Shown piece by piece: positions 41,411 to 49,428 of a stretch of 64,000 nt of DNA. The stretch is from UBA6059 sp040222235 (lineage in GTDB: Bacteria > Bacteroidota > Bacteroidia > Cytophagales > Cyclobacteriaceae): positions 62,001 to 126,000 of the forward strand of contig JAVKDO010000019.1 of NCBI GenBank assembly GCA_040222235.1. The letters are read 5' to 3'. Position 1 is the first letter of the stretch. Every line of letters begins with the position of its first letter. The notes beneath the pieces were generated by a model. That model was not told the DNA's origin. It was given only the letters and a program-made list of their open reading frames with translations, and did no database searches. The position numbers and the translations under genes were made by a program.

Positions 41411-43933
41411 CTATTGCTCAGTGGCAATCACACTACAATACTTGAACCAATCACCCCAGTCACTTCCGATAGGTGATCCATCAGGTGGACCAAGTGGCTG
41501 ATTTTGTGGCATCTCCATCTCACCATTGAGATAGCTATCGATTTGCGCTAGCATAAAGTTGTAGTGCGCCTTGTTCTGCTCGCTACCTGATCTGGCTTTT
41601 CGACCTGCGATAGACTGCACTTCGATTATCTTGGCATGCGTGATTGCTCGCACTTGCTCATGGGCTCTGGTGTCATTGGCCAGCTTGATCATATGCAGTA
41701 GCACCTGCCCGTTGACTATGTACTGTAACTGTCTTAGATAGCCAGACTTACTAGATGCATTGAAGCTAGCCGCAATCACTTTGTCTATTACTGCTGAAAG
41801 CCCAGGCTGCTTAGCATCACGCGCGTTGTATTCAACCAATCGACCAGCACGCTCGGGATGGAAGATAAAGAAGGCTGGAAGACTGGCCGCTGTTTCCGCT
41901 GCTGCCAAAGGATCGAAGGTCAATCCAGTGCGACTTTTGAATGTCTCACGAGTACGTGGATACCCAAAAGGCCTTGGGGGTAGTTTCTGAAGTAATGATT
42001 CCGGTAAGGCCAACTCATCTGGGCTCATCGTACGAATCAAGGCATCAAGTGCCATCATTTGATCAGCTGCTGGCACCATTTCGGTCACCATCTGACCATC
42101 TCCACGGAGTGCGTAAGTGTAGTTGAGTCCACCCACTACTTTGGCAGCTGCCTCGACTTGAAAGCGATGGAAGAGGTACATGGGCACCAATGCTTCTTCG
42201 ATGGTAGCCATTGGCATGCCTTTACGGATAGCCTTTTCAGAGAAGTTGCCAACGATTTGCTTTCGGATGTCCATCATACGGTTAAGCTCGTCAGCAGCAC
42301 TTTCACCATTGTCCCATAGATGGGAATGCGGGTGGGCACTTCCGGTAGGCCGGCTATCCTGATCGGTGATATGCATAATGTCCTGATCAAAGGCTTCATT
42401 AAGTATCTTCTCTAATTCCTTATCTTCATTGACACCATCGGCAAAATCACTGTAGCCATACTTAATAGCGATCTTGTCCCACTCTCCGATGTTGACATCA
42501 TACGCTTCGGAAAGGTCTATTTTGCCATTGGCGCCCATCTTAACGAGCGGATGTGGATAATCCATGACGGATGCCCGTGCAGAGCGATTGGAGGCATAAC
42601 TATGGACTAAGCCTATAGTATGACCAACCTCATGTGCAGACAACTGGCGTAATCTTGCAACGGCCATTTGCTTCATTTCTTCAGGGGCTTCAGTGCCGTT
42701 TTCATATGGAGAAAGCAAGCCTTCCGCGATCAAAAAATCCTGACGTACCCGCAATGAGCCTAGACTTACATGTCCTTTGATAATTTCACCTGTGCGAGGA
42801 TCCGCTACAGATGCGCCGTAGGACCAGCCTCGAGTGGAGCGGTGCACCCATTGGATCACATTGTATCTGATATCTAGTGGATCTGCATCCTCTGGCATGA
42901 CTCTTACCTGGAATGCATTGCGGTAGCCAGCTGCCTCAAAAGCCTGGTCCCACCACTTGGCACCATCTAGCAATGCCGACTTCACGGGCTCGGGGGCACC
43001 TCTGTCAAGGTAATAGATAATCGGCTCCACAGGCTCACTGATTGCGGCATTTGGATCTTTCTTTTCCAAACGATGACGGTTAATAAACTTCTTGACCAAT
43101 GGCTGATCAATTGGGGTAGCATAGTCATAATAGGAGGTAGCGTAGAATCCTGAGCGCGGATCAAACTTTCGTTTCGTGTATTTATCATCCGGCAACTGTA
43201 TAAAGCTATGGTGCATCCGTACGGTCACAGCATCCGGTGATGGAGTTACTGATCTGATCCACGCCCCTGCTGGGTTGCCAGTAAAGGTCACAGTTGCTTC
43301 AAACTCAGAGTTCTCAGGAAAATTTTTGGTCATTGGCAAGTACATTGCGGATCGTGATTTATCCAGTTTATAGCTGCCCTGTTTTCGCCCACTAAGACGA
43401 TTCGACACACCATGAGCATCTCTCATAAAGAAATCAGTAGCATCTACGAGTACACTCCATTCGTCATGAGAATCGATAGTGAATCCCCAAAGCACGCTTT
43501 GTGCAAATGCCTGCTCCACCGAGGCGGCCTCAGCTGGATTGTCACTAATGGCGCGGAAGCTATAGTTAGGCTGAACCATAAGCACTTTGGGGCCGGATCT
43601 CACAAACTTCACAATTCGCTTATTGCCAAGCTGTCCTCTATCGAGACCAATATCATTAGAACCAACTCCTGCAGCCAATGCATTAACATATAGGAACTCC
43701 TGATCGAATTTGTCAATCTGTAAGAACACTTTGCCGGACTTACTATCCCAATAAAAATCAAAATAGCCAGTGTATTTGTCCATACCCTGGATCTTGTCGG
43801 TAATGGAAGTGTTACTTGCAGGTGCTTCTGACTGACCTGGCTTCATGGTAGTGATGCCAGTGGTCGGGGCATTTTGAGAAGTCTTACACGCAAAGAGTAA
43901 GGATAAGCTGAGTAGAAGTGAAAGTTTATTCAT
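41411..43933 (-). CDS. Zinc-dependent metalloprotease lipoprotein (DUF5117/DUF5118 type)
   Basis: This is an 840-residue exported lipoprotein with lipobox LLFAC (Cys16). An N-terminal DUF5118/DUF5117-like beta region contains YFDFYWDSKSGKV and ELRFVR-like strands. The metzincin motif HEVGHTIGLVH follows, with zinc His434, His438 and His444 and catalytic Glu435, then VMDYPHP, which is the Met-turn. The C-terminal 350 residues are helical. It probably degrades proteins at the cell surface or in the periplasm. It is convergent with the NR kinase gene and divergent from the LigT-like gene. Confidence 0.9.
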   Translation of the reverse strand: MNKLSLLLSLSLLFACKTSQNAPTTGITTMKPGQSEAPASNTSITDKIQGMDKYTGYFDFYWDSKSGKVFLQIDKFDQEFLYVNALAAGVGSNDIGLDRGQLGNKRIVKFVRSGPKVLMVQPNYSFRAISDNPAEAASVEQAFAQSVLWGFTIDSHDEWSVLVDATDFFMRDAHGVSNRLSGRKQGSYKLDKSRSAMYLPMTKNFPENSEFEATVTFTGNPAGAWIRSVTPSPDAVTVRMHHSFIQLPDDKYTKRKFDPRSGFYATSYYDYATPIDQPLVKKFINRHRLEKKDPNAAISEPVEPIIYYLDRGAPEPVKSALLDGAKWWDQAFEAAGYRNAFQVRVMPEDADPLDIRYNVIQWVHRSTRGWSYGASVADPRTGEIIKGHVSLGSLRVRQDFLIAEGLLSPYENGTEAPEEMKQMAVARLRQLSAHEVGHTIGLVHSYASNRSARASVMDYPHPLVKMGANGKIDLSEAYDVNIGEWDKIAIKYGYSDFADGVNEDKELEKILNEAFDQDIMHITDQDSRPTGSAHPHSHLWDNGESAADELNRMMDIRKQIVGNFSEKAIRKGMPMATIEEALVPMYLFHRFQVEAAAKVVGGLNYTYALRGDGQMVTEMVPAADQMMALDALIRTMSPDELALPESLLQKLPPRPFGYPRTRETFKSRTGLTFDPLAAAETAASLPAFFIFHPERAGRLVEYNARDAKQPGLSAVIDKVIAASFNASSKSGYLRQLQYIVNGQVLLHMIKLANDTRAHEQVRAITHAKIIEVQSIAGRKARSGSEQNKAHYNFMLAQIDSYLNGEMEMPQNQPLGPPDGSPIGSDWGDWFKYCSVIATEQ

Positions 43934-43986
43934 GCCAATTTGAATTATGATCGAATGACTAATTTAACCCAAGAGTGTCAGGAATC

Positions 43987-44601
43987 ATGCAAAAACGTAT
44001 CAAAGGTCAAATAGCAGGGGCTGATGGCAATAAAGAAGAGGGCCTCTTCTTTATTGCGATAGTTCCTCCAAAGCCGACCCAGAGTCAGGTAACCCAATTG
44101 AAGGCGGAAGTCCGCGAGAAGTATGGTTCGAAACATGCGCTCAATTCCCCACCGCACATCACGCTTCACATGCCCTTTAAATGGAAACTAAGTAAACTTG
44201 ATTTGCTCGAGGAGACGCTCAGGAGGATGTCCACTAACAGACATGGGTTTGATGTTCAACTACAGGGATTCAACGCATTCCCGCCTAGGGTTATCTATAT
44301 CGATGTTACGCCAAATAAGGAGCTGAGGTCACTTCAAAAGCAGGTCGCTACCATGGCCAGGCGACAACTTGGTTTAGATAACGCGGACTACAAAAACCGG
44401 GGGTTCCAACCCCACATGACGATCGCCTTTAGAGATTTGAAGAAGGCTAGGTTCGAAGAAGCTTGGAGAGATTTTGAAAAAAGGACCTTCGATGCAACCT
44501 TTCGGGTGACGAGTCTCACTTTATTCAAAAATGAGGATCAGCGATGGAATGTATATCAAGAATTTCCGTTGGAAGAAACCCCTGAATTAAAGAACTTATA
44601 A
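43987..44601 (+). CDS. 2'-5' RNA ligase/cyclic phosphodiesterase-like (LigT, 2H family)
   Basis: This protein of about 204 residues has the two H-x-T/S-x motifs of 2H phosphoesterases: HITL (His57) and HMTI (His143). The pseudo-twofold repeat around them is visible. The ATG at 43987 is preceded by AGGA at 4 bases; a GTG four codons earlier is possible. The physiological substrate is unknown. It stands alone between a divergent protease gene and a small exported protein. Confidence 0.85.
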   Translation: MQKRIKGQIAGADGNKEEGLFFIAIVPPKPTQSQVTQLKAEVREKYGSKHALNSPPHITLHMPFKWKLSKLDLLEETLRRMSTNRHGFDVQLQGFNAFPPRVIYIDVTPNKELRSLQKQVATMARRQLGLDNADYKNRGFQPHMTIAFRDLKKARFEEAWRDFEKRTFDATFRVTSLTLFKNEDQRWNVYQEFPLEETPELKNL

Positions 44602-44659
44602 CACCAGGGATAAATGGCCTGGGATTTGTATGGATTACTTAAAACAAAATAACACACCT

Positions 44660-45106
44660 ATGAAAACGAGATTATTAATTAGCATGCTGCTGATGGCTAT
44701 TGTATCTGTTGCCAGTGCTCAAGAGTACAAAGTGATTACCACGGTAGAATCAATTATTCCCGCAGGTATTGGTAGATCAAGAATGATAAGTCCCATTCAG
44801 GAGGTCGATACAGATCAATTCACCACTGAGCGAACCAACGGAAAGAAGGGTGGAGCCCAGGGAGATGTAAGACGAAAGGATCTCAAAATCGACAATTTCG
44901 AAGAGACTAAAATGCTCAACTTCTTCAGCGTCACTGGTATCAACTTTCAGAATATCGCTTCCAACGATGCTATGATTAGCGGCAAACTTACCGCAATGGC
45001 AGAAGAAGGTTGGGAATTAGCTTTTGTCACCAGTGGTGTAGAGAGTGATTCTGGTGTGGATGACGGTCAGGGCATCTATGTTACTAGATATGTATTCAAG
45101 CGATAG
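44660..45106 (+). CDS. Exported hypothetical protein
   Basis: This is a protein of about 148 residues with a signal peptide (about 1-20, ending VASAQ) and no recognised domain. The mature part is polar and ends in an EGWELAFVTSG...GIYVTRYVFKR segment, which resembles the Trp-Glu-Leu strands of DUF4177-type proteins. The start at 44660 places the Lys-Arg directly before the hydrophobic stretch; an in-frame ATG at 44630 would add ten polar residues. Function is unknown. Confidence 0.65.
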   Translation: MKTRLLISMLLMAIVSVASAQEYKVITTVESIIPAGIGRSRMISPIQEVDTDQFTTERTNGKKGGAQGDVRRKDLKIDNFEETKMLNFFSVTGINFQNIASNDAMISGKLTAMAEEGWELAFVTSGVESDSGVDDGQGIYVTRYVFKR

Positions 45107-45150
45107 TCGCTTAAAAACGTACAGGAGGCTTCTCAAAAATGCTGAGGTTG

Positions 45151-45220
45151 TTAGGTTGAGCATGTCGAAACCCTATTTTAGGCTTGATAAAAGCATTTCG
45201 ACGGAGCTCAATGTGACATC
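45151..45220. repeat. TTGAGC...TCGAAA dispersed inverted-repeat element
   Basis: The left arm (45156-45170) and right arm (45196-45211) share TTGAGC and TCGAAA in inverted order, around a 25-base centre. The pattern of 'ATGTTGAGC-x-TGTCGAAA' palindromes is familiar from intergenic regions of Bacteroidota. It occupies the gap between two convergent genes and may act as a transcription end or a mobile palindrome. Confidence 0.55.
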
Positions 45221-45266
45221 CACATTAGCAAATGAGTTTTTGATAAAGCCCGTTTTTGAGATGCAC

Positions 45267-45758
45267 TCAATATGTAATCTCACCCCACTCATTGAATTGG
45301 TAGAGTTTCAAGCTTTTGGTGCTGCCAAAAGCCTTCATGTGTACCAGATTCATCTGGTCATCAAATGAATCGAGCAGTAGTTGATTTTCAACCTCTATGC
45401 TCTGCAGTTTCTTGACTTTGGCAATTTCGATGTAGCACCACATTACATCTCCATCTATCTCCTCACCCAAATAGTTCATTTCTGCAGTCTTGCCATTGAC
45501 TGAGATCTTCACTTTTTCGCGGAAATAGCGCTCTAGTTCGATGTGAACTTTTTCACGAGAAGCCTCATCCATGATATCCAGACGAGCCTCGTCAGAATAA
45601 GCCCTTAACGTTTCTTCCAGGTCATCTAAAAAAATCCTACAGCTGATCTCAATAGCTTTGCTGTCTTCATCGTACTCCATATCCAGTACGCTGATATGAA
45701 AAGGATGAAGCAGAGAGCCTATCATCACATGCAAATACACCAACAGATAAGACAGCAT
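45267..45758 (-). CDS. DUF6702 family protein
   Basis: This is a 163-residue protein with an N-terminal hydrophobic segment (about 1-18), then HPFHISVLDMEYDEDSKAIEISCRIFLDDLEETLR, the typical start of DUF6702 (periplasmic, beta-rich). It is divergent from hupE (64 bases), and this trio with an M1 peptidase recurs in the phylum. A link to metal handling has been suggested only through the HupE neighbour. Confidence 0.8.
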   Translation of the reverse strand: MLSYLLVYLHVMIGSLLHPFHISVLDMEYDEDSKAIEISCRIFLDDLEETLRAYSDEARLDIMDEASREKVHIELERYFREKVKISVNGKTAEMNYLGEEIDGDVMWCYIEIAKVKKLQSIEVENQLLLDSFDDQMNLVHMKAFGSTKSLKLYQFNEWGEITY

Positions 45759-45821
45759 AGAAGATTAAGTTTGTCTGCTTACTTTTAGCAGCAAATCTAT
45801 ACGAATTACATTATACGATAG

Positions 45822-46406
45822 ATGTCGGAATTTGAACTGTTTTTTGGGCTAGGGTTGGATCACATCTTGGATATTGATGGGTACGATCATATTTTGTTTG
45901 TGGTAGCATTATGTGCGATCTATGAGGCACGTGAATGGAAAAAAATCCTTATTCTGGTAACAGCCTTCACGATCGGCCATTCTATCACCTTGGCCATGGC
46001 TACTCTAAAACTAGTCACCCTGGATGCTGAGTTGATTGAATTTTTGATTCCAGTCACCATTTTCGTAACAGCCTTGGTCAATATCTTCAACCGTGACCAT
46101 GAGCTTACCCCTAAGCAGGTCAAGCAGAACTACGGACTTGCGTTGGGCTTTGGATTAATCCATGGAATGGGCTTTTCCAACTATCTCAGGAGCCTGCTGG
46201 GCAAGGATGAAACTATCGTAAACCAGCTATTTGCCTTTAATGTAGGACTGGAAGTAGGTCAGATAATAATAGTTGTGGCCTTCCTCATCCTTGGCGTTAC
46301 TTTGCGCACCTTTTTCTTTCTTGACAGAAGGGATTGGGTAACTATAGTATCATCAGCCGTGATGGGCGTCTCTATCACATTGATGATCGAAACTAAGTTT
46401 TGGTAA
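45822..46406 (+). CDS. HupE/UreJ family membrane protein
   Basis: This is a 194-residue protein with six transmembrane helices. The family motif GLDHILDIDGYDHILFV is at 11-27. TAFTIGHSITL (about 47-57) and GLIHGMGFSNYL (about 107-118) carry His residues suited to Ni/Co transport. It is followed after 20 bases by an M1 peptidase gene on the same strand. No hydrogenase or urease genes are nearby, so nickel as substrate is uncertain. Confidence 0.87.
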   Translation: MSEFELFFGLGLDHILDIDGYDHILFVVALCAIYEAREWKKILILVTAFTIGHSITLAMATLKLVTLDAELIEFLIPVTIFVTALVNIFNRDHELTPKQVKQNYGLALGFGLIHGMGFSNYLRSLLGKDETIVNQLFAFNVGLEVGQIIIVVAFLILGVTLRTFFFLDRRDWVTIVSSAVMGVSITLMIETKFW

Positions 46407-46426
46407 TAAATTAAGAGACAATAACT

Positions 46427-48646
46427 ATGAAAAAAGGATTAATCATCATTTTCTGCCTCATCGGTGGATATGCCTTTGGACAGGGCAAATGGGATCAGAA
46501 GTTCGAACAACTTGGGCCTATACTACCCTCTCCTAATAGCTACAGGACCGCATCTGGTGCTCCTGGTACAGACTACTGGCAAAACCAAGCTGACTATGAA
46601 ATAGCGGTAGAGCTCAATGATGCCAACCAAAGCATCACCGGTTCAGAGACAATCACCTATTACAATAACTCTCCTGATCAGCTAAGCTACCTATGGGTAC
46701 AGCTAGATCAGAACATGCGCGCTCCTGATAGTGACACGCCGCTGATCCGACCTACCGGAATGGCAGACAGCATTGCAGGTAAGACACTACAGTCTATCGC
46801 CAACAGCGGTGACTATGAGGGTGGTTTTAAAGTGAGCAAAGTAGCTAATACCGATGGAAGTCCACTTGACTACACTATCGTAAAAACGATGATGCGAATT
46901 GACTTGCCTACGCCGATGAGCAATGGTGATCAGTTTACTTTCCAAATTGACTGGTCTTACACTGTTAATGACCGAATGTTAGACGGTGGTCGCTCGGGCT
47001 ATGAGTACTTCCCTAAGGATGGCAACTACAACTATACGATCGCGCAGTTCTACCCGAGAATGGCCGTTTATGATGACAAAGAAGGCTGGCAAAACAAGCA
47101 ATTCCTCGGTAGAGGTGAGTTTACAGTGCCCTTTGGCGATTTCAACATGAAGATCACCGTACCTGCCGACTTCATCGTAGGTGCTACGGGCGAGCTGCAA
47201 AATGCTTCCGCAGTATTGACCTCCAAAGAGCTTGAGCGGTTCAACAAGTCAAAGAACACCTTTGATGAGCCGGTGATCATCGTGACGCAGAAAGAAGCGG
47301 AAGCGAAAGAAAAGAAGCCGGTGCGCAACGAGAAAAAGACTTGGGAATTCAAATCTGAGATGGTGAGAGATGTAGCGTTTGCAGCCTCACGTATGTATAT
47401 CTGGGATGCCATGGCTGTTGACCTTGGCGATAAGAAGCCCTTGGCCATGTCTTACTACTCTAAAGAGGGCAACCCTCTTTGGGAGCAGGAGTCCACTCGT
47501 GCTGTAGCCAATACATTAATCACTTATTCTAAGCATACGGTTGACTACCCTTATCCGGTAGCAATCTCTGTACACGCTGCTTCTATTGGTATGGAGTACC
47601 CAATGATCTGCTTCAATTTTGGCCGACCTGACGAGGATGGCACGTTCAGTGAAACGACAAAGTGGAGAATGATCGGCGTGATTGTACATGAAGTCGGTCA
47701 CAACTTCTTCCCGATGATCATCAACTCTGACGAGCGTCAGTGGACATGGATGGATGAAGGTTTGAACACCTTTACTCAATCACTCACCCAAAGAGAGCAT
47801 TACCCTGATATGCCAGCAAGACGTGGTACAGCAGAAAGTATTGTCAATTATATGAAGGGAGACAAAGAAGGTATTCGCCCCATCATGACCAACTCTGAGC
47901 AGATTCTCCAGTTTGGTAACAACGCATACGCGAAACCTGCCGCAGCACTGAGCATCCTTCGTGAAACAATCATGGGTCCTGAGCTGTTCGATTATGCTTT
48001 TAAGACCTATGCAGAGCGTTGGGCATTTAAGCACCCAAGTCCTGCGGACTTTTTCCGCACGATGGAAGATGCTTCCGCCGTGGACCTTGACTGGTTCTGG
48101 AGAGGATGGTTCTACTCTACCGACAATGTGGACGTATCCGTAGACAATGTGAAGTGGTACCGCATGAAGACCGACAATCAGAAGTTTGAGAATCGTGCAA
48201 CGGCAAACAATAGTAAAATCAGCGGTGGCGGTGAAGAGGCTAAAGCCACCAATTTCGAGGAGGCTGCTGAGTCTTTCACTTTCACAAGTACCAGTGATAG
48301 AGCCTATCGGGAATTCAAAAACAAAGTGGACGATGACGCCATCAAGAAAGCTAATGCTGATAAAAACTTCTACGAAGTTACTTTCAAGAACGTAGGAGGT
48401 CTTGTGACGCCTTTGATCATTGAGTGGACTTTCGATGATGGCAGTAAGGAGAAAGAGTATCTACCAGCTGAAATCTGGAGACTTAATGAGGAAGAGGTCA
48501 CTAAAGTGTTTGCCAAAGACAAGAAAGTAGTCAACATCGTGCTGGATCCTGATAAGGAAACAGCTGACACTGAGCTTTCTGATAATGTATTTCCAAGAGC
48601 TGATATGACATCACGTTTCGATAAGTTCAAGGGTCAGAAACAATAG
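46427..48646 (+). CDS. M1 family metallopeptidase (copy 1)
   Basis: This is a 739-residue exported aminopeptidase-like enzyme with a signal peptide (about 1-18, YAFGQ). Zinc ligands are His421 and His425 in HEVGHN, plus Glu444 in MDEG. The exopeptidase-type substrate motif upstream is degenerate (SIGMEYPMICF rather than GAMEN). It is likely co-transcribed with hupE and is followed by a strong terminator. A paralog of identical length lies at 49429, and the two are clearly similar along their whole length, with the ligands at the same residue numbers. Confidence 0.93.
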   Translation: MKKGLIIIFCLIGGYAFGQGKWDQKFEQLGPILPSPNSYRTASGAPGTDYWQNQADYEIAVELNDANQSITGSETITYYNNSPDQLSYLWVQLDQNMRAPDSDTPLIRPTGMADSIAGKTLQSIANSGDYEGGFKVSKVANTDGSPLDYTIVKTMMRIDLPTPMSNGDQFTFQIDWSYTVNDRMLDGGRSGYEYFPKDGNYNYTIAQFYPRMAVYDDKEGWQNKQFLGRGEFTVPFGDFNMKITVPADFIVGATGELQNASAVLTSKELERFNKSKNTFDEPVIIVTQKEAEAKEKKPVRNEKKTWEFKSEMVRDVAFAASRMYIWDAMAVDLGDKKPLAMSYYSKEGNPLWEQESTRAVANTLITYSKHTVDYPYPVAISVHAASIGMEYPMICFNFGRPDEDGTFSETTKWRMIGVIVHEVGHNFFPMIINSDERQWTWMDEGLNTFTQSLTQREHYPDMPARRGTAESIVNYMKGDKEGIRPIMTNSEQILQFGNNAYAKPAAALSILRETIMGPELFDYAFKTYAERWAFKHPSPADFFRTMEDASAVDLDWFWRGWFYSTDNVDVSVDNVKWYRMKTDNQKFENRATANNSKISGGGEEAKATNFEEAAESFTFTSTSDRAYREFKNKVDDDAIKKANADKNFYEVTFKNVGGLVTPLIIEWTFDDGSKEKEYLPAEIWRLNEEEVTKVFAKDKKVVNIVLDPDKETADTELSDNVFPRADMTSRFDKFKGQKQ

Positions 48647-48667
48647 AATTACCTGTTTGCAATTTAA

Positions 48668-48696
48668 GGGTGTCGGTTTTACAGACACCCTTTTTT
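48668..48696 (+). terminator. Rho-independent terminator after M1 copy 1
   Basis: A perfect 7-bp stem (GGGTGTC/GACACCC) with a 9-base loop is followed by TTTTTT, 22 bases after the M1 stop. Its T-run abuts the end of the convergent RelE gene. Confidence 0.85.
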
Positions 48697-48994
48697 AATG
48701 CTCCTTTGGCTCAGATCTCACATGCCTAAGCCTGAGGATAATGATCTGCTGATCGTCAATTTTGTACGCAATTCGATAGTTGTGTTTTTCGAATGCCCTA
48801 TAATTTCCATCGTTGGAGATCTTAAACCTATCAGGGGGATATTTTAAGGGATGCAACTTGAGACCGTCGACAATATCAAGGATTTCACTCCGCACTTTTT
48901 GAGCATTTTGAAGCGAATCTTCTTTGATGTAATTAATCCACTCTTTGAATGATGTTTTCGCCTCAATATCCCAAACAATTATCAATCTAGCCAT
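48695..48994 (-). CDS. RelE/ParE superfamily toxin
   Basis: This is a 99-residue basic protein of the RelE/ParE fold. Landmarks are LEIVDGLKLHP-like (here LDIVDGLKLHP), the YRAFEKHNYRIAYKI strand pair and ILRLRHVRSEP at the end with the conserved Arg residues. RelE members cleave mRNA on the ribosome and ParE members poison gyrase; which applies here is not clear. It overlaps the upstream antitoxin gene by 13 bases. Confidence 0.87.
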   Translation of the reverse strand: MARLIIVWDIEAKTSFKEWINYIKEDSLQNAQKVRSEILDIVDGLKLHPLKYPPDRFKISNDGNYRAFEKHNYRIAYKIDDQQIIILRLRHVRSEPKEH

Positions 48995-49200
48995 TCTCTA
49001 GATTCACTTTTCAGCTCCTCCTGGCTTACATAAGAACCAGCAGCAACTCTTTGTTCGGCTGCATCCAATTGATGATTATACTCTTCCATTGTTATGCGCT
49101 TCTGACTCTTCATCACAGTGAGAAGGGCTGCTATGGTTGCATCATCGTCGATTCCAACTAGCCATTCAATCAATTCTAACTTTGCCTCTTTTGTGCTCAT
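48982..49200 (-). CDS. Antitoxin partner of the RelE/ParE toxin
   Basis: This is a 72-residue helical, acidic protein without a recognised DNA-binding motif. It ends in SQEELKSESREWLD and lies directly upstream of the toxin with overlapping ends. Size and order match small type II antitoxins common in Bacteroidota. Confidence 0.78.
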   Translation of the reverse strand: MSTKEAKLELIEWLVGIDDDATIAALLTVMKSQKRITMEEYNHQLDAAEQRVAAGSYVSQEELKSESREWLD

Positions 49201-49220
49201 ATCATTTGTGTAACGGTATA

Positions 49221-49250
49221 TAAATATAATTATAAAGAGTCAGTCGACAA
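49221..49250 (-). promoter_or_regulatory. Promoter of the toxin-antitoxin pair
   Basis: On the minus strand a TTG (49248-49250) is followed after 19 bases by TATATTTA (49221-49228). This matches the Bacteroidota -33/-7 arrangement with one deviation in the -7 box. The -7 box lies 20 bases before the antitoxin ATG. Confidence 0.6.
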
Positions 49251-49317
49251 TTTTTAGTGTGCATGACGCCAGCTATCCTAAGCGCAGCTTTCAAAGCCTC
49301 GTAGGTCTGAATGTCGA

Positions 49318-49345
49318 GTCGGTAAAAAACCGACACCCTTTTTTT
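49318..49345 (+). terminator. Terminator-like hairpin upstream of M1 copy 2
   Basis: GTCGGT and ACCGAC pair around AAAAA, and CACCC and a run of seven T follow. The GACACCC-T(n) tail is the same as in the terminator after M1 copy 1, so it could be a duplicated or displaced relative of that site. Confidence 0.6.
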
Positions 49346-49428
49346 GTGCCCTCGACCGCTGATGTATTTGTGTGCAAGCACTTCCTAATTCCAATTATTT
49401 TTAGGAGATAAACAGTCGTAAACTATTC

